Shown: positions 16,526-25,330, counted from the first letter of the stretch. The stretch: 40,116 nt of DNA from an uncultured Bacteroides sp. (GCA_949285075.1 CASDXF010000031.1:1-40116); one strand, 5' to 3'. Notes: a model not told the origin generated them from the sequence alone. Made by a program: numbers and translations.

Positions 16526-18409
16526 CTAGAATTGGTACACTTGTTCTATATAGTCAATAAAAGCCTGATTTACCAATTTCACTCCACCGGGAGTAGGATA
16601 ATCGCCACTAAAGTACCAATCGCCTCGATGGTTTGGACAAGCCTCTCTCAAACCGGTCAACGGTTGATAAACGATTTTCACTTCCGCTCTTGTATTTTTG
16701 GGTTTTAGTAATTCCACCATCTTTTCCGATATTTCCTCATCAGTAAACGGAGCATATATATCTTTCACGTAATTCACCATTTGTTCTTTGGGCAGCGCCG
16801 CCTGCTCCTTCGCCTTACGGTATGCGGCAGCTATTACGTCCCTCATTTCCCTCTCTTTTAGCAATTCTATCGTAGCCTTAAAAGCGATAAATTCACTCAT
16901 TCGGGCCATATCAATGCCGTAATAGTCTGGATATCTCACTTGAGGAGATGACGACACAATAACTATTTTTTTCGGACCTAACCGATCCAAGATACCAATG
17001 ATACTTTGTTTCAGTGTAGTCCCCCTCACGATACTATCGTCTATGATAACCAAGTTGTCCACCCCCGCTACAAGACTTCCATAAGTAATATCGTAAACGT
17101 GTGCCGCAAGATCATTCCGAGTATTTCCTTCCGCAATAAAAGTCCTAAGCTTAATATCCTTGATTGCAACTTTCTCACTACGTATTCTACGAGATAATAT
17201 CGCTTTCAGCTCAGTCATGTCAGGGTTGTGTCCTAACGCTGCAATCTCACGCACCTTCTCTTCATTCAAATACTTATCCAAACCTTGCAGCATACCATAA
17301 AACGCCACTTCCGCCGTATTAGGGATAAAGGAAAAAACGGTATGTTCCACATCATTATTGATTGCCTTCAATATATTTGGTACCAATTTTTCCCCCAACA
17401 ACTTTCTTTCATAATAAATGTCAGCATCACTTCCCCTTGAAAAATAAATTCTCTCGAAAGAACAAGCTTTCTTCTCTTTCGCCCGGTTAATCTGTACCGT
17501 ACGTAAACGCCCTTCCCTACTGACAATGATTGCCTGTCCGGGTTGTAATTCCTTGACAGATTGTACAGGTACATTCAACGCAGTCTGTATAACAGGGCGT
17601 TCCGACGCTAACACAACAATTTCTTCATCCTGATACCAAAATGCCGGCCGTATTCCCCACGGGTCACGTATAGCGAAAGATTCTCCACTCCCTGTCAATC
17701 CACAAATGACGTATCCTCCATCCCACTCTTTACTGGAAGTACGCAATACATTGGCCAAATCAATATGCTTTTCTATATATCGCGTCACATCCATTCCTTC
17801 TAGTCCCTCTTTTTTGGCAAGAAGATATAACCGTTCCGCTTCCCTGTCCAATCTATGGCCCATTTGTTCCAACATAATGTAAGTATCTGCATATTTGCGC
17901 GGATGTTGCCCTTCAGCTGTAATTCGAGCAAATATTTCATCTACGTTCGTCAAATTGAAGTTGCCGCAGAGAGCAAGATTTTTGACTCTCCAATTATTCC
18001 TTCTCAAAAATGGATGTACATACGATATTCCGGATTTTCCCGTTGTAGAATAGCGTAAATGCCCCATGTAAACCTCTCCGGCAAAAGGTAATGTCTTTTT
18101 GGCGAGTTCCGCATTATGCAAAGATTCAGGAGAAAGCTCTTTAAAATAGCTATGAACAGTTTCGAAAATTTCCGTAATAGCCCCCGAACCTAACGCTCTT
18201 TCACGAAACATATATTCCTCGCCGGGATTCGCTTCCAACTTCACACATGCCAACCCTGCCCCTTCTTGTCCACGATTATGCTGTTTTTCCATTAATAAAT
18301 ACAATTTATTAAGGCCATACATCCATGTCCCGTATTTCTTCTCATAGTATTCTAACGGCTTAAGTAAGCGTATCATTGCGACACCGCATTCATGTTTTAA
18401 CTGTTCCAT
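16526..18409 (-). CDS. PurF-like amidophosphoribosyltransferase, divergent long form
   Basis: At 627 residues this is much longer than classical PurF (about 460-505). It has an N-terminal class II glutamine amidotransferase domain, with the candidate nucleophile at C8 (KHECGVAMI), and a C-terminal phosphoribosyltransferase domain with an intact PRPP loop, VIIDDSIVRGTT. The amidotransferase part is odd: the usual HRGQ segment reads QHNRGQEGAG, and the oxyanion-hole HNG that precedes NLTN reads GNF. The conserved Arg of LRYSTTG is kept. Extra segments occur around residues 145-210 and 350-440, and there is a distinctive tail with CPNHRGDWYF. It may be a PurF that feeds purine synthesis or a paralogue with another acceptor. 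It lies between glmS and carA. Confidence 0.8.
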   Translation of the reverse strand: MEQLKHECGVAMIRLLKPLEYYEKKYGTWMYGLNKLYLLMEKQHNRGQEGAGLACVKLEANPGEEYMFRERALGSGAITEIFETVHSYFKELSPESLHNAELAKKTLPFAGEVYMGHLRYSTTGKSGISYVHPFLRRNNWRVKNLALCGNFNLTNVDEIFARITAEGQHPRKYADTYIMLEQMGHRLDREAERLYLLAKKEGLEGMDVTRYIEKHIDLANVLRTSSKEWDGGYVICGLTGSGESFAIRDPWGIRPAFWYQDEEIVVLASERPVIQTALNVPVQSVKELQPGQAIIVSREGRLRTVQINRAKEKKACSFERIYFSRGSDADIYYERKLLGEKLVPNILKAINNDVEHTVFSFIPNTAEVAFYGMLQGLDKYLNEEKVREIAALGHNPDMTELKAILSRRIRSEKVAIKDIKLRTFIAEGNTRNDLAAHVYDITYGSLVAGVDNLVIIDDSIVRGTTLKQSIIGILDRLGPKKIVIVSSSPQVRYPDYYGIDMARMSEFIAFKATIELLKEREMRDVIAAAYRKAKEQAALPKEQMVNYVKDIYAPFTDEEISEKMVELLKPKNTRAEVKIVYQPLTGLREACPNHRGDWYFSGDYPTPGGVKLVNQAFIDYIEQVYQF

Positions 18410-18459
18410 ATATAAGATTTGTTTTTATTAATTTGTCTTTCTCCACTATATTCAACAAT

Positions 18460-20304
18460 CTATTCCACCGTTACTGACTTCGCCAGATTTCTTGGTTGGT
18501 CGACGTCCATTCCCTTACATACCGCGATATGGTAAGCCAATAACTGTAAAGGCACAGTAGTTATCAGTGGGTCAAGGCACTCAAGCGTCTCGGGCAACTC
18601 TACACAATAGTCGGCAATTTTACTGATAACTGAATCACCCTTCGTAACAATGGCTATCACTTTTCCCTTGCGCGCTTTAATCTCCTGAATATTACTCAGA
18701 ACCTTTTCGTACAATCCATTCTGAGTCGCAATAACTACCACCGGCATTTCAGCGTCAATTAAAGCTATAGGTCCGTGCTTCATTTCCGCCGCCGGATATC
18801 CTTCAGCATGTATGTAAGATATTTCTTTCAGTTTCAACGCCCCCTCTAAAGCCACAGGATAACTATACCCTCTTCCCAAGTAAATGAAATTATGGGCGTA
18901 GGTAAATATCTTTGATAGTTCCGCCAATGTTCCGTTTAACGTCAGTACATCTTTCATTTTCTGTGGAATACGGCTCAGTTCCTGCACGACATTCAAGTAC
19001 AGTCCTTCATCAATCGTTCCTTTTTCTTTGGCTAGGGTTAGCGCAAGCATTGTCAATACTGTTACTTGTCCCGTAAAAGCTTTGGTAGAGGCTACTCCAA
19101 TTTCCGGACCTACATGGATATACGACCCCGTATGGGTAGCCCGTGGAATAGATGAACCGATAACATTACAAATGCCATATATAAAAGCTCCTCGACTCTT
19201 GGCTAATTCCACAGCCGCCAACGTATCCGCAGTTTCTCCACTCTGAGAAATGGCAATCACCACATCTCTCTCATCTATCACAGGGTCTCTATAACGGAAT
19301 TCTGACGCATATTCTACTTCTACAGGAATACGGCAGAACGATTCTATAAGATGCTTGCCTATTAATCCCGCATGCCAAGAGGTACCACAAGCAACGATAA
19401 TGAAACGTTTAGCATTCAGCAATTTATTCTTATAATCTATCACGGCTGACAATACAACATTGTTCGCTTCTACATTGACTCGTCCCCGCATGCAATCACA
19501 GATACAATCCGGTTGCTCAAAAATCTCTTTCAGCATGAAATGTGGATATCCCCCTTTTTCCAATTGTCCCAAATTCAATTCAATCCGCTTGACCTCATGA
19601 GGCATCTCCACATTGTTCAGATTAACTATCTTTAATTCTTTCTTTCGATGTATAACAGCGATTTCCTCATCCTCTAAATATACGACTTTATTGGTGTACT
19701 CCACAATTGGCGTCGCGTCGGAAGCTAAAAAAAACTCATCATCGCCGATTCCCACCACCAACGGACTACTTTTACGGGCAGCAATAATCTCATCCGGATG
19801 TTCTCTATCAAGAACAGCAATCGCATACGCCCCTATTACTTCCCCCAAGGCCAATTGCACAGCCGCCAATAAATCAATATGATTCGATTCCTTTACATAT
19901 TCAATCAACTGCACCAACACCTCCGTATCTGTGCTACTTTTAAAAATATATCCTTTAGCCTGAAGTTTTTCCTTGAGAACGGCATAATTTTCAATAATAC
20001 CATTATGTATAAGCGCCAGTTTCTCTGAAGAAGAAAAATGAGGATGAGCGTTAGCTGAACATGGTTCTCCATGAGTGGCCCAACGAGTATGCGCAATTCC
20101 AACCGTGCCTGAAATATCTTTCTGTAGAACGAAATTCTCTAAATCGGAAACCTTTCCTTTTGTCTTATATACGTTCAATTGCCCTTCATCGCTAATCAGC
20201 GCTACCCCCGCACTGTCATACCCCCTATATTCAAGTCTCTTTAAACCTTTTATCAGAATAGGATAAGCTTTTCTTTTACCAATATAGCCTACAATTCCAC
20301 ACAT
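18460..20304 (-). CDS. glmS: Glutamine-fructose-6-phosphate aminotransferase (isomerizing)
   Basis: The 614-residue enzyme converts fructose-6-phosphate and glutamine to glucosamine-6-phosphate, the first step toward UDP-GlcNAc for peptidoglycan and LPS. The class II amidotransferase domain starts at Cys2 (CGIVGYIGKR), with RWATHG and HNGIIENY. Two SIS sugar-isomerase domains follow (about 285-425, with CGTSWHAG and SQSGETADT; and about 460-600, with LGRGYSYPVALEGALKLKE). The C terminus LAKSVTVE is the conserved latch of the family. As the first gene of the leftward operon it has a clear promoter upstream. No glmS ribozyme-like structure was recognised in its short leader. Confidence 0.98.
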   Translation of the reverse strand: MCGIVGYIGKRKAYPILIKGLKRLEYRGYDSAGVALISDEGQLNVYKTKGKVSDLENFVLQKDISGTVGIAHTRWATHGEPCSANAHPHFSSSEKLALIHNGIIENYAVLKEKLQAKGYIFKSSTDTEVLVQLIEYVKESNHIDLLAAVQLALGEVIGAYAIAVLDREHPDEIIAARKSSPLVVGIGDDEFFLASDATPIVEYTNKVVYLEDEEIAVIHRKKELKIVNLNNVEMPHEVKRIELNLGQLEKGGYPHFMLKEIFEQPDCICDCMRGRVNVEANNVVLSAVIDYKNKLLNAKRFIIVACGTSWHAGLIGKHLIESFCRIPVEVEYASEFRYRDPVIDERDVVIAISQSGETADTLAAVELAKSRGAFIYGICNVIGSSIPRATHTGSYIHVGPEIGVASTKAFTGQVTVLTMLALTLAKEKGTIDEGLYLNVVQELSRIPQKMKDVLTLNGTLAELSKIFTYAHNFIYLGRGYSYPVALEGALKLKEISYIHAEGYPAAEMKHGPIALIDAEMPVVVIATQNGLYEKVLSNIQEIKARKGKVIAIVTKGDSVISKIADYCVELPETLECLDPLITTVPLQLLAYHIAVCKGMDVDQPRNLAKSVTVE

Positions 20305-20331
20305 ACAATATCTATATTTTATAATTTGGAT

Positions 20332-20365
20332 GCAAATATATATATTCCGAATAACATAAAGACAA
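20332..20365 (-). promoter_or_regulatory. Promoter of the glmS-purF-like-carA-carB operon
   Basis: On the minus strand, TTGTC (20365-20361) is followed after 20 bases by TATATTTGC (20340-20332). The -33 box forms one arm of a small dyad, GACAATTTTATTGTC (20361-20375), that could be an operator. The leader to the ATG at 20304 is about 25 bases. Confidence 0.6.
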
Positions 20366-20375
20366 TTTTATTGTC

Positions 20376-20957
20376 ATTTCTTTGACATTAGAGCATAAAA
20401 AAAATACAAATGTGACAAAACGACACAATAAAACATATTATTCATTCAAAAAGAAAAAACATTTAGAGCTTATCGTTTAAATTTCGCGCTTAAGAGATTT
20501 TGTCTGGTTTCCCTTGAATCTCTTTCCTATCTCTTTTTCGGATTCCGCCCGTCAGATAACCCGCTATCCTACTCGCAAAAACTAAAAAATACATTTAGAA
20601 AAGAATTCTCTAAATAAATCCGGATAAAATTAAACAACAGACTCTTAGCTGAGAGATAAAAACGTATCCATAATATCACGCTCACGATATACCTAATTAT
20701 CAATATGTTACCTTTCTTTTGAGAAACAGCCCTGTTTCTCGTGAGCCGTCGCCCTGTTTCTCGCAAGCCGTAGGGCTGTTTCACGCATGCCGTAGGGCAA
20801 TCTGACAAATGGAGAAAGATTGAAGTGATTCTGTCTCTACAAAAGTAGTCACATCCGTTGTAGTAAGTTGAAACAAATTCGTCACACCTTAAATAAAATA
20901 AGCCACCCAATTAACACAGATTCACCTTCAGGTGGACTTTACTCTATTATCTTTTTA
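20376..20957. other. Long AT-rich intergenic region between glmS and the GDPD gene
   Basis: These roughly 580 bases separate divergent genes. Apart from the 22-bp array (20721-20794) I see a dyad TTTAG/CTAAA around 20,595-20,615 and otherwise simple AT-rich sequence. A minus-strand open frame (20569-20910) has no promoter and is partly encoded by the repeats, so I do not call it a gene. Confidence 0.5.
20721..20794. repeat. Three tandem 22-bp repeats with a leading palindrome
   Basis: Units of exactly 22 bases start at 20729, 20751 and 20773 and share CTGTTTC, then CG, then GCCGT. A fourth, decayed unit follows at 20795. The array is preceded by GAGAAACAG, which forms a perfect palindrome with the first unit (20721-20740, CTGTTTCTC after a 2-base spacer). 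Confidence 0.85.
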
Positions 20958-20965
20958 TATTTTTG
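20958..20965 (+). promoter_or_regulatory. -7 element of the GDPD gene
   Basis: TATTTTTG matches TAnnTTTG, 27 bases before the ATG at 20993. The surrounding DNA is AT-rich, so chance occurrence is more likely than at other sites. Confidence 0.4.
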
Positions 20966-20992
20966 TTCCATAATTTTTAAAATGAAAGATAT

Positions 20993-21751
20993 ATGCGTTT
21001 CAGAACAATAATAATCACATCTATTTTCATTGCCATCGTCAGCCAAATGCAAGCACAAACTCAAGTTATAGCCCATCGGGGATTCTGGAAAACTGAAGGA
21101 TCCGCACAAAATAGCATAGCCGCACTCCTAAAAGCAGATTCTATTGGCTGTTATGGTTCGGAATTTGACGTTTGGCTGACTAAAGACAATGAACTGGTAG
21201 TAAATCACGACCCGATATATAAGATGAGGTCAATGGAGCATTCTACGTTAGAAGAGTTGACAAAATTGAGATTGAATAATGGAGAAGAACTCCCATCATT
21301 GGAAAAATATCTAAAAGCGGCTCAAAAGACGAATACTCGCCTCATACTTGAATTAAAAAAGCTCCGTAATGAAAGGCAAGAAACCACGGCCGTAGAAAAA
21401 ATCGTGAGACTAATAAAGCTAATGAATTTAGAACAACGCGTAGAATACATATCATTCTCATTACATGCCGTAAAAGAATTCATTCGTTTAGCCCCTCCCC
21501 AAACCCCAGTATTTTATTTAGGAGGAGAACTAACGCCACAAGAATTAAAGGAACTAGGCTGCGCGGGTCCCGATTATCAAGTAGGGATATTTAAAAAACA
21601 TCCTGAATGGATTATGGAATGTCATAAATTAGGCATGAAAGCCAACGTGTGGACGGTTGACAAGGAAGAAGACATGAAATGGCTAATTAAATTAGGTATA
21701 GATTTTATTACGACAAATGAACCTCTCATATTGCAGAAACAACTAAAGTAA
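20993..21751 (+). CDS. Secreted glycerophosphodiester phosphodiesterase
   Basis: The 252-residue protein has an N-terminal signal peptide (hydrophobic run about residues 5-17, likely cleavage after MQAQ) and one GDPD TIM-barrel domain. Catalytic residues are visible: AHRGFW (H28, R29), the metal-binding EFDVWLTKDNELVVNHDP segment (E, D, second catalytic H), and LILELKK. It would hydrolyse glycerophosphodiesters from phospholipid turnover in the periplasm or outside. The ATG at 20993 is chosen because it is directly followed by the signal peptide; an ATG at 20982 is in another frame. It precedes the M60 peptidase gene, which has its own promoter. Confidence 0.9.
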   Translation: MRFRTIIITSIFIAIVSQMQAQTQVIAHRGFWKTEGSAQNSIAALLKADSIGCYGSEFDVWLTKDNELVVNHDPIYKMRSMEHSTLEELTKLRLNNGEELPSLEKYLKAAQKTNTRLILELKKLRNERQETTAVEKIVRLIKLMNLEQRVEYISFSLHAVKEFIRLAPPQTPVFYLGGELTPQELKELGCAGPDYQVGIFKKHPEWIMECHKLGMKANVWTVDKEEDMKWLIKLGIDFITTNEPLILQKQLK

Positions 21752-21836
21752 GTTAACGGTAGACGCAAATTCTTTTAAATTCCCATTGAAACAAAAAATC
21801 CTAAGCCCCCAACGATCTCATCCCATCTATTATAAT

Positions 21837-21844
21837 TATCTTTG
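21837..21844 (+). promoter_or_regulatory. -7 element of the M60 peptidase gene
   Basis: TATCTTTG, 30 bases before the ATG at 21875. Confidence 0.6.
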
Positions 21845-21874
21845 TAATGATAAAACATAAAAACATATCAAAAC

Positions 21875-23407
21875 ATGAAGTCGTTACGAACATGGGCTAT
21901 GATAACGCTTTGCTGCGTCAGCGTAGGGAGCTTCGGACAAATGCCCTCTTATTCTACGCAAGACATAACGAAAGACTTGCGCTTTTTCAACGATTGGACC
22001 GCCTCCGAACTGGTAAGCGGTTTCAGGAATAAACATCTAAAAGAGTTCAAAAGCCCACTGATGAAGCAGTTGGCCAAGCGGTTAAAAGATGGGAACTATC
22101 AGTCGGACTACCTGCTAAACAGTTACAAGCCTATCCCCTCGAATAAGGAGTTAAATGATAAGCTGAAACTATACAATGGATATAGCCAATATGAAAACAT
22201 CACCGGAGTGTATCTTGAACAAGGAGAAAACGTAGTGTTGGTGGGCGACCTGCACGGGCGAGAAGTCAGCCTGCTTATTCCTGACTGGATGCGCCAACCG
22301 ACTCCCGGATACAAGCCGACAGAAGACCCGGAGGGATGGGGACTAAAACGGCAAGAAATCCAACTGCGGGAAGGAGTAAACGTCATCTATGTAAAAAAGG
22401 CGGGAAACGTGTATGTGAATTACTATGCCGACGATGCGGAAACTGCACCGTCTGTCACTATTCACTTCGTTACAGGAAAAGCCAACGGATATTTTGATGC
22501 CACTAAACAAACCAACGAAGAATGGAGAAAGCTGCTCGACAACGCCGTAAGCCCCATCATGGACATCAAGACACGCTATATGCAACTGGCCTACCCTATA
22601 AAGTTTCTCAAACAGTTCCGCTACGAAGAAGGTAAAGAGCTAGCCGAAGCCTATGACAAAATCATGAAGCAACAATACACATTCAACGGGGCTATAAAAT
22701 ACGACCGGATACCTAACAAGCGTATTTTAGCGCGCGTCAACTTCAACTACTTTATGTTTCGCGACGGGGACGGGGTTGCCTTCCTCGGCGACGAAAGCAC
22801 GATGAAATCGGCTTTAGGTCCCGACATCTACACCGACTGGGGCGTAAACCATGAAATAGGACATGTTATGCAAATGGAACCACAACTCACGTGGGGCGGA
22901 ATGACTGAGGTAAGCAATAATCTCTTCACAATGTACGTCACCACGCAAGCGGGGAAACCAAGTCGCCTAAGCCAAAGCAAAAACTACGAGAATGCTATCC
23001 GAAACGTGATAGAAGCCGAGCAAAAGCCCTTTATCATGTGCGTGAACGACCCATTCGAGAAGCTCGTCCCGTTCTGGCAGCTCCACCTGTATGCGCAAGA
23101 AAAAGGTTATCCCGATTTCTATGCGGACTTAATGGAGTATATGCGCGCATATCCACATAAGGGTACGGGTAACGCCTCCATCAACAACATGTACGAATTC
23201 ATTAAAGTCTCTTGCGACTTGCTGAAAACCGACCTGACCGATTTCTTCGAAGCTTGGAGATTTTTCGTGACCGGCACTTTCGAGGTAAACGATTATGCAA
23301 ATTACAAATTTAACGTTACTCCAGAGATGGTAGAAGAAGCCAAACGGTACATAGCCTCTAAGAATTATCCTAAACCAGAAAAGGACATCACGAGACTGAC
23401 CGATTAA
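21875..23407 (+). CDS. Secreted M60-family (enhancin-like) metallopeptidase
   Basis: The 510-residue protein begins with a signal peptide (LRTWAMITLCCVSVGSFG, likely cleaved near SFGQ). An N-terminal helical and beta region (residues about 25-215) precedes the M60 domain. The zinc site HEIGH is at residues 326-330, and the gluzincin glutamate is probably E345 in GGMTEVSNN. M60 enzymes of gut bacteria cleave mucins and other O-glycosylated proteins. Unlike several described mucin-active members, no carbohydrate-binding module is obvious here, so the substrate is uncertain. It lies downstream of the secreted GDPD, but the TATCTTTG at 21837-21844 suggests independent transcription. Confidence 0.9.
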   Translation: MKSLRTWAMITLCCVSVGSFGQMPSYSTQDITKDLRFFNDWTASELVSGFRNKHLKEFKSPLMKQLAKRLKDGNYQSDYLLNSYKPIPSNKELNDKLKLYNGYSQYENITGVYLEQGENVVLVGDLHGREVSLLIPDWMRQPTPGYKPTEDPEGWGLKRQEIQLREGVNVIYVKKAGNVYVNYYADDAETAPSVTIHFVTGKANGYFDATKQTNEEWRKLLDNAVSPIMDIKTRYMQLAYPIKFLKQFRYEEGKELAEAYDKIMKQQYTFNGAIKYDRIPNKRILARVNFNYFMFRDGDGVAFLGDESTMKSALGPDIYTDWGVNHEIGHVMQMEPQLTWGGMTEVSNNLFTMYVTTQAGKPSRLSQSKNYENAIRNVIEAEQKPFIMCVNDPFEKLVPFWQLHLYAQEKGYPDFYADLMEYMRAYPHKGTGNASINNMYEFIKVSCDLLKTDLTDFFEAWRFFVTGTFEVNDYANYKFNVTPEMVEEAKRYIASKNYPKPEKDITRLTD

Positions 23408-23456
23408 ACAAGATAACTTTATTCAAGGCATTCGCATATCCTTTTATTTCTTTTAT

Positions 23457-23464
23457 TATCTTTG
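23457..23464 (+). promoter_or_regulatory. -7 element of the small gene pair
   Basis: TATCTTTG, 33 bases before the ATG at 23498. It overlaps an apparent upstream TTG start at 23462, which argues for initiation at 23498. Confidence 0.6.
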
Positions 23465-23497
23465 CCCGCAGTACGAACCTTTAAAACTCAAGAAACC

Positions 23498-23824
23498 ATG
23501 TATACTATACAAGCGAATTTAAGCGGCACACGCTGCATAAGCGTATCCGAAGAGAATTTACAGACAATCGAAAGGCATGCGCTGTTCCGCCATCTCATTG
23601 ATAGCAATGGCATCGTAGATGAGGGCGTATTAGAAAAGCTCAGACTAAATGTACGCTCATTGATAGCCAGTCAATCGGATGACGCGAAGGACCTGTTAGA
23701 TCTATGCATCGACGTAATCTACCACAGAGACATGAAAGCGTTCGGTTTGCAACAGCTTATAAAACTTTACCTCGCTTGGATTTCTGACCAAGAAGAAGAG
23801 GAGGAGGAAGAGGAGGAAGCATGA
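23498..23824 (+). CDS. Small protein with poly-glutamate tail, unknown function
   Basis: I do not recognise this 108-residue protein. It begins MYTIQANLSG, is predicted mostly helical (VLEKLRLNVRSLIASQ, DAKDLLDLCIDVIYH, FGLQQLIKLYLAWIS), and ends in QEEEEEEEEEA, a run of nine Glu. No signal peptide or membrane segment is present, so it is probably cytoplasmic. The Glu run is encoded by GAA/GAG repeats and may vary in length between strains. Its stop codon overlaps the ATG of the next gene (ATGA), indicating translational coupling. Start 23498 is chosen from the promoter position. Confidence 0.7.
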   Translation: MYTIQANLSGTRCISVSEENLQTIERHALFRHLIDSNGIVDEGVLEKLRLNVRSLIASQSDDAKDLLDLCIDVIYHRDMKAFGLQQLIKLYLAWISDQEEEEEEEEEA

Positions 23825-24033
23825 TTACGGTAAACACATGCGAAACAACCGCATATAATCCGCTCATAACCGCTATTGAAGCGATATGCAAGGCTGTCCC
23901 GGGAGACTCCTTCAAAATCATAATGAATAATGAAGACGCTTTCCGGGACTTGAAAGAGTATCTGTCAGAGCAGGGAATCGGATTCCGGGAAATCTACGAT
24001 GGTGAACGGATGGTAGTTCAATTCAAAATCTGA
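23821..24033 (+). CDS. Small protein, possibly TusA-like fold, unknown function
   Basis: The 70-residue protein overlaps the preceding gene by 4 bases (ATGA) and is surely co-expressed. Its pattern of a helix (NPLITAIEAICKAV), then GDSFKIIMNNEDAFRDLKEYLSEQG and a final beta pair (FREIYDGERMVVQFKI) resembles the beta-alpha-beta-alpha-beta-beta layout of TusA/SirA proteins. The CPxP sulfur-carrier motif of TusA is missing, so it could not act as a sulfur relay by the usual mechanism. The resemblance is a visual judgement only. It ends 6 bases from the stop of the convergent sotB-like gene. Confidence 0.65.
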   Translation: MITVNTCETTAYNPLITAIEAICKAVPGDSFKIIMNNEDAFRDLKEYLSEQGIGFREIYDGERMVVQFKI

Positions 24034-24039
24034 CAATAA

Positions 24040-25218
24040 TTACCTGAGCAAAGACATCAGCCGTTTAGCGCAATACAGAGCGGCAACGAAAGCGATAGCT
24101 CCACCCACATATCCAATAAGGGATATGGAAAGACGTGAGCAGACTAAACCGCCAACTAACGCTCCACCGCCGATGCCTACATTATAAATGCCGGAATACA
24201 CGGACATCGCAATAGCCGTAGATTCCGGCATAATTTGTATAATCTCGGATTGGAATACTAAGTTATAAATAGAGATTGCCAATCCCCAACAGATACACAC
24301 CGCAATGACGGCGAAACGGTCAAACGACGCCACATGCAGCATAAGCAAGCACGCCGCCACTCCAAACACGGCAAGGCGGACGAACCGGGAAGGATAACGG
24401 TCGTAATAACGGGAGAACAGGAAGCTGCCCATAAGCCCTACCACGCCGAAAGCCATCAGTACCCACGTGATACCCGCGTCACCAAGTCCGGCCACTTGCC
24501 CTAAGAAGGGTTCGATGTAGCTATACCCCGTATAATGCCCCGTCACGAAGATAAAGGTCAGTATATACACGCCTAGCAAGGCGGGAGTCCTAAGCAATGA
24601 AGGCAGCTTCTTGAGCGATACGCTATTGCGGCTCGGCACTTTAGGAAAGATAAAGGCCAACAGCAGAAAGACCGCAAAGGCTGCCACGGCTATATAGAAG
24701 AAAGTCATGCGCCAACCTACATGCAGGCCTATAATACGTCCTAAGGGCAGGCCCACAATCATGGCGACAGAAGTCCCGGTGACTATCAGCCCCAACGCCG
24801 TGGAACGCTTGCCTTCCGGAGCGATGCGCACAGCCAACGGAGAAACGATGGACCAGAATATAGCGTGAGCGCAAGCCACGACAATACGGGAAGCAGCCAA
24901 TACGGTAAAAGTGGTAGATACGGCCGAGAGCACATGTCCCACAATGAACAAGGCGATAACGCTAAGCATCAGCTTACGGTTCTCCACCTTCGAGGCCATC
25001 AGCATCAGCGGTAAGGAAGCCAACGCCACTACCCAAGCGTAAATGGTAATGATAGACCCCGCCTGCGCTTCGGTCATCTGGAAGTCACGAGCGATATCCG
25101 TCAGCAGACCGATAGGCACGAACTCTGACGTATTGAACACGAAGGTTGAGAACGTCAACCCCAAGATGGGAAGCCATCCACCAAGCAGACTCTTCCCCCG
25201 ACTTTTAACATTTTCCAT
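24040..25218 (-). CDS. sotB: Sugar efflux MFS transporter, SotB-like
   Basis: The 392-residue, 12-helix major facilitator closely follows the pattern of E. coli SotB: FVFNTSEFVPIGLLTDIARDF near TM1, IYAWVVALASLPLML, FTVLAASRIVVACAHAIFWSI, GLPLGRIIGLHVGWRMTFF and GHYTGYSYIEPF. SotB-type pumps export arabinose, IPTG and related sugars and belong to the drug:H+ antiporter-1 group; the natural substrate here is unknown. It is convergent with the small gene pair, 6 bases apart, with no obvious terminator between. A TACTTTTG element at 25331-25338 (minus) would give a leader of about 110 bases. Confidence 0.88.
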   Translation of the reverse strand: MENVKSRGKSLLGGWLPILGLTFSTFVFNTSEFVPIGLLTDIARDFQMTEAQAGSIITIYAWVVALASLPLMLMASKVENRKLMLSVIALFIVGHVLSAVSTTFTVLAASRIVVACAHAIFWSIVSPLAVRIAPEGKRSTALGLIVTGTSVAMIVGLPLGRIIGLHVGWRMTFFYIAVAAFAVFLLLAFIFPKVPSRNSVSLKKLPSLLRTPALLGVYILTFIFVTGHYTGYSYIEPFLGQVAGLGDAGITWVLMAFGVVGLMGSFLFSRYYDRYPSRFVRLAVFGVAACLLMLHVASFDRFAVIAVCICWGLAISIYNLVFQSEIIQIMPESTAIAMSVYSGIYNVGIGGGALVGGLVCSRLSISLIGYVGGAIAFVAALYCAKRLMSLLR

Positions 25219-25330
25219 TGAATCCTGAACTTTCCGGCGAAACAGAAGAGTGCCATATCCGTCAAGAGATTCTCACGCCACTCCTCCTCTCTTCGCCCCT
25301 ATTAAAACAATCTTTTCCTTAAAAATCGCG

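Noticed and set aside
18410-20340. glmS ribozyme or riboswitch
   Set aside because: The leader before glmS is only about 25 bases from the predicted start, too short for the ribozyme, and no matching structure was seen.
20569-20910. 113-residue open frame on the minus strand in the glmS/GDPD gap
   Set aside because: No promoter element, composition unlike neighbouring proteins, and part of it is encoded by the 22-bp repeats.
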